Shown one piece after another: positions 63,306 to 64,000 of a stretch of 64,000 nucleotides of DNA. The position numbers and the translations under genes were made by a program. Numbering within the stretch: the first letter of the stretch is position 1; every line of letters starts with the position of its first letter. Location of the stretch: contig JAGOOG010000002.1 of the NCBI GenBank assembly GCA_017992605.1, positions 169,261 through 233,260 on the forward strand, in the 5' to 3' direction. A model generated the notes under the pieces. It saw only the letters and a program-made list of their open reading frames with translations, did no database searches and was not told the DNA's origin. This stretch comes from Deltaproteobacteria bacterium. Lineage in GTDB: Bacteria > Desulfobacterota > Desulfomonilia > UBA1062.

Positions 63306-63887
63306 TCAGGGAACCGGCGAAACAGCATCTTCCAGATCCTGCCAGAACCTCTTCCTCTTTTCCGAATCTGCAGGGGACAGGGCGGGCAGCTCGAGGAAGG
63401 GTGTCGTAATACCTTCCCGAGCCAGTTCCTCTTCCAGGATCTCGGCCATGATCCCCCGGAGCACCGGATCTTTCGGATCCTTTCCATACTGCTCGTCCGG
63501 GTTGGGAGATTCGGTCCCGTACCGGTTCACCTTGTGCCTGCCCCAGTGGATCCCGCAGGTGGGGCTGTTCTCCAGGCCGATGAAGCAGCACAGGCGGTAG
63601 CGGTTCTTGAGGAATTCCCTGACCATGAGCATGGGCACCTGGAGCAGCTCCTTGCAGTGGTTGCGGAAGAAGATGTTGTCGTACTGCTGGCGGCCCTGGG
63701 GGTTGCGCATGAGCCCCATGGCCGTGGTCTCCGGGCAGGGGTACTGGATGATGCCCACGTTCTTTCTCAGCAGGTAGCCGGTCACCTCCAGGGAGAGAGG
63801 GAAGTTCTGTCCCAGGATGTGGACCCTGCAGTAGGGGTTGACCAGACACTGGCAGATCAGGATGACCCTTCGCTCTTTCCTGCCCAT
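63306..63887 (-). CDS. TudS-related (DUF523-like) putative desulfidase
   Basis: A 193-residue cytoplasmic protein with cysteines in the TudS/DUF523 pattern: ILICQCLVNPYC (C12, C14, C20), IQYPCPETTAMG (C51) and SPTCGIHWG (C111). TudS proteins hold a 4Fe-4S cluster and remove sulfur from thiouracil; this longer relative resembles the group named CD3072-family TudS-related desulfidases. Substrate is unknown. ATG 63887 is preceded by AAGGAG. It is convergent to the MutY-like gene with 13 bases between stops. The C-terminal 60 residues are charged and unassigned. Confidence 0.75.
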   Translation of the reverse strand: MGRKERRVILICQCLVNPYCRVHILGQNFPLSLEVTGYLLRKNVGIIQYPCPETTAMGLMRNPQGRQQYDNIFFRNHCKELLQVPMLMVREFLKNRYRLCCFIGLENSPTCGIHWGRHKVNRYGTESPNPDEQYGKDPKDPVLRGIMAEILEEELAREGITTPFLELPALSPADSEKRKRFWQDLEDAVSPVP

Positions 63888-64000
63888 GGGACCGCTCCTT
63901 CTGATGATAAGTATAGTCACATCCAGGGATAATTCAAAGCGAATATTCCTGCGATGAGACGTTTGACGTGCATTGATGCCTGAAGAAAGAGGTGGTACCA

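Overview
The window is a dense, GC-rich bacterial chromosomal segment with about 64 protein genes, two tRNA genes and very little non-coding DNA. Several features point to a Deltaproteobacteria/Desulfobacterota-type organism: a fused PurS-PurL purine enzyme, a TatT-family lipoprotein, a DksA-like protein, a C4 zinc-ribbon gene next to a Nif3 gene, many HDOD and cyclase regulators, and frequent GTG/TTG starts. This placement is an inference from gene content and was not tested by phylogeny.

Layout. 1-18.2 kb is almost entirely minus strand: moaA (cut by the window edge) with a DUF364 gene, ogt, a MinD/FlhG ATPase, smc, a short plus-strand yggT-divIVA-yggU group, a CBS protein, and a housekeeping run cca-hisD-murA-prmC-prfA-rpmE-rho. 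This block ends with a signalling pair, a GAF cyclase and a degenerate-GGDEF/HDOD protein. 18.3-23.9 kb is plus strand: moeA, dksA-like, purSL, purQ. 23.9-27.9 kb holds a saccharopine-dehydrogenase-like gene, a TatT lipoprotein, and a Rab-like small GTPase translationally coupled to a class III cyclase. 28.3-36.1 kb is a minus-strand chromosome-maintenance block, parA-parB-dnaN-gyrB-gyrA in transcription order, with a near-consensus parS site just upstream of parA.

From 36.7 kb rightward nearly everything is plus strand. It begins with suhB-tatD-yjbQ, then tRNA-Gly and the classic translation/RNA operon rimP-nusA-ylxR-infB-ylxP-rbfA-nrnA-truB-rpsO-pnp-M16 peptidase. Next come truA, rfbB-rfbD, lepB and pyrR-pyrB-pyrC, with an lhgO-like oxidoreductase facing them. 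The right end carries an unusual GAPDH-like protein, tRNA-Met(CAU), nif3, a zinc-ribbon protein, a type IV pilin, a MutY-like glycosylase and a TudS-related protein.

The strand switch near 36 kb, together with parS, parAB, dnaN and gyrBA, suggests the replication origin lies nearby, but no dnaA gene or DnaA-box cluster is visible. The most interesting items are the GTPase-cyclase pair, the GAPDH-like protein with catalytic motifs in a non-canonical order behind an operator-like inverted repeat, the degenerate GGDEF-HDOD/GAF-cyclase pair, and two tRNA genes whose terminators end a few bases before the next start codon. Inverted repeats also lie in the leader of moeA, after moeA, before pilA and before the mutY-like gene. 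No CRISPR array, insertion sequence, prophage or defence island was seen.
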